The notes beneath the pieces are model-generated. The model was given only the letters and a program-made list of their open reading frames with translations. It did no database searches and was not told where the DNA came from. A DNA stretch of 7,347 nucleotides, taken from an uncultured Balneolaceae bacterium. Its GTDB lineage: Bacteria; Bacteroidota; Rhodothermia; Balneolales; Balneolaceae. The translations under genes were made by a program, and so were the position numbers. Within the stretch, counting starts at the first letter, position 1. Each line of letters opens with the position of its first letter. This document shows positions 6,067 through 7,347 of the stretch, in pieces. The stretch covers positions 1-7,347 of the forward strand of contig CALKWT010000204.1 of assembly GCA_938003885.1 (NCBI GenBank). The letters are read 5' to 3'.

Positions 6067-7137
6067 ATGAAAATAACCATTACAAAATCAGATCAGAGCA
6101 AGATAAACGAAGTCGATTTCGACAACCTTGAATTTGGAAGAATGTTCACCGATCACATGGTTGAGGCAACCTATTATGACGGGAAATGGCAGACTGCAGA
6201 AGTCAAGCCATATGGCCCGATCAGCTTCGACCCCTCTGTGATGGCTCTACACTATGGACAGACAATCTTTGAAGGGATGAAAGCCTATTATGTGGACGAC
6301 TCAACCATTAACCTGTTCAGGCCGGCTGATCATTTCAGACGGTTCAACAAGTCAGCAAAAAGACTCGCCATGCCGGAGGTGGATGAGTCGCTCTTTATCG
6401 GAGCGCTGGAGGAGCTGATCAAACTGGATTACCGCTGGGTACCTAAAAAACATGGACAGGCCCTCTACCTGCGCCCCTTTATGTTTGCAAGTGAAGAGTA
6501 TCTCGCTGCCAAAGCTGCAAAGGAGTATCGTTTTTATCTGATCGCAAGCCCGGTAGGAGCCTACTACAGTGAAGGGTTCAACCCTGTAAAGCTGACCACA
6601 ACCAGTGAATATGTTCGCGCTGTTGAAGGAGGAACAGGAGAGGCGAAAGCGGGTGGCAACTATGGCGGAAGTTTTCTCCCTGCTCAAAAAGCGACGAAAG
6701 ATGGCTTTACACAGGTGTTGTGGCTCGATGCCAAAGAACACAAATATGTAGAGGAGGTTGGAACCATGAACATCTTCTTCTTAATCGGTGACAAACTGAT
6801 TACTCCTAAGCTCTCCGGTTCCGTTCTTCCGGGAATAACTCGTCGCTCGGTGATCACCCTTGCCACAGAGTGGGGCGTAAAAGCGGGAGAGAGACCGATC
6901 CTGATTGATGAGATCTTTGAAGCAAATGAGAAAGGTGAACTTAAAGAAATTTTTGGGACCGGCACAGCTGCGGTGATATCACCGGTGGGAACAATCCATC
7001 ACAATGGCAGAACGCTTACGCTGAATCAGGATAAGATTGGCGATTTTGCCAAACGAACGTTCGACAGAATCACAGGAATTCAGTACGGGAAAGTTGAAGA
7101 CGTATACAATTGGACCCATCCTGTGCGCGTTAAGTAA
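6067..7137 (+). CDS. ilvE: Branched-chain amino acid aminotransferase
   Basis: The 356-residue enzyme transfers the amino group between glutamate and the 2-keto acids of valine, leucine and isoleucine, the last step of their synthesis and first of their breakdown. It is a fold-type IV PLP enzyme of the longer BCAT group (about 350-365 residues, closer to eukaryotic BCATs than to the 309-residue E. coli IlvE). Motifs: FEGMKAY (68-74); FRPADHFRRFNKSAKRLAMP (84-103), including the conserved R.N.SA.R.A.P pattern; YLRPFMFA (134-141); Lys194 in AKAGGNYGGS, the expected PLP Schiff-base lysine; EEVGTMNIFF (229-238), with Glu230 expected at the pyridine nitrogen; LPGITRRS (254-261); FGTGTAA (296-302), the PLP-phosphate loop. 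The redox CXXC found just after that loop in human BCATs is replaced by AVIS. The ATG at 6067 gives a family-like N-terminus. The gene is monocistronic, closed by the terminator at 7147-7190. Confidence 0.95.
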   Translation: MKITITKSDQSKINEVDFDNLEFGRMFTDHMVEATYYDGKWQTAEVKPYGPISFDPSVMALHYGQTIFEGMKAYYVDDSTINLFRPADHFRRFNKSAKRLAMPEVDESLFIGALEELIKLDYRWVPKKHGQALYLRPFMFASEEYLAAKAAKEYRFYLIASPVGAYYSEGFNPVKLTTTSEYVRAVEGGTGEAKAGGNYGGSFLPAQKATKDGFTQVLWLDAKEHKYVEEVGTMNIFFLIGDKLITPKLSGSVLPGITRRSVITLATEWGVKAGERPILIDEIFEANEKGELKEIFGTGTAAVISPVGTIHHNGRTLTLNQDKIGDFAKRTFDRITGIQYGKVEDVYNWTHPVRVK

Positions 7138-7146
7138 GAACAGAAC

Positions 7147-7190
7147 GGGAGAGCTCACCGCAGTATACGACGGTTCGGCTCTTCCTTTTG
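7147..7190 (+). terminator. Intrinsic terminator of ilvE
   Basis: GGGAGAGC (7147-7154) pairs with GCTCTTCC (7178-7185), one pair being G-T. Further in, ACCG (7157-7160) pairs with CGGT (7171-7174) around a 10-base loop. TTTTGG follows immediately. It starts 10 bases after the ilvE stop. The stem is good and the T-run short but correctly placed. Confidence 0.7.
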
Positions 7191-7198
7191 GAGTGTGT

Positions 7199-7233
7199 AA
7201 CGGCCGGGAGGGGTGAGTCAGGCACCGGCCGTT
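7199..7233 (+). terminator. Second hairpin after ilvE, possible backup terminator
   Basis: AACGGCCGG (7199-7207) is the exact reverse complement of CCGGCCGTT (7225-7233), a 9-bp stem with a 17-base loop. Only TTTC follows, so alone it would be a modest terminator. Together with the preceding stem it forms two hairpins in tandem. It could also be a bidirectional block for a gene beyond the right edge. Confidence 0.4.
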
Positions 7234-7347
7234 TCGTGTGCCGTCCGCCGATCAGAAGATCAACCGTGATCGACTGGCGGCCCGTTCGAAGTCCGGCCGG
7301 CAACGACTGGGCAGCGGCGGTGTGGTACGGGATCCCGAACTGCGGAT

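Noticed and set aside
5889..6131. 80-codon plus-strand frame running into ilvE
   Set aside because: It overlaps the well-supported ilvE start by 65 bases in another frame and resembles nothing known.
7130..7347. Minus-strand frame open from the right edge to 7130
   Set aside because: It would run through both hairpins after ilvE and end inside the ilvE 3' end. The lack of stops is explained by high GC, and the translation is unrecognised.

Overview
The window reads as ordinary chromosomal DNA with one truncated and five complete protein-coding genes and no recognisable mobile element, RNA gene or CRISPR array. It most resembles a member of the Bacteroidota/Balneolota/Rhodothermota group. Most starts lack a Shine-Dalgarno sequence and have AT-rich leaders, two genes encode lipoproteins, and RecQ carries a C-terminal helix-turn-helix extension. 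This placement is inference from style and gene content, not from a marker gene.

Layout. Bases 1-158 (+) are the last 51 codons of pntB, the beta subunit of proton-translocating NAD(P) transhydrogenase. A hairpin at 173-201 separates it from a convergent gene at 227-1444 (-) for a lipoprotein of the PQQ-dependent aldose dehydrogenase family. A 341-base gap follows. It is AT-rich next to the dehydrogenase start and GC-rich, hairpin-rich and unusually stop-free next to the following gene. 1786-2634 (-) encodes a lipoprotein with two tandem LEA14/WHy-type domains. 2782-3459 (-) is a uracil-DNA glycosylase superfamily protein and 3470-5647 (-) is RecQ helicase. These two lie 10 bases apart and look like a DNA-repair operon (recQ first). 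A 419-base divergent spacer holds the presumed recQ and ilvE promoters, two small palindromes and a GC-rich segment bounded by 8-bp inverted repeats. 6067-7137 (+) is ilvE, the branched-chain aminotransferase, closed by a good intrinsic terminator at 7147-7190. The final ~110 bases are markedly GC-rich (68% for 7261-7347 by hand count) and not assigned.

Function. Apart from recQ and its glycosylase neighbour, the genes show no shared pathway: redox balance (PntB), periplasmic sugar oxidation, an envelope lipoprotein, DNA repair, and Val/Leu/Ile metabolism. I do not see a new multi-gene system. The least explained material is intergenic: the 85 stop-free codons that follow the LEA gene in its own frame, the inverted-repeat-bounded segment upstream of ilvE, and the GC-rich right end.
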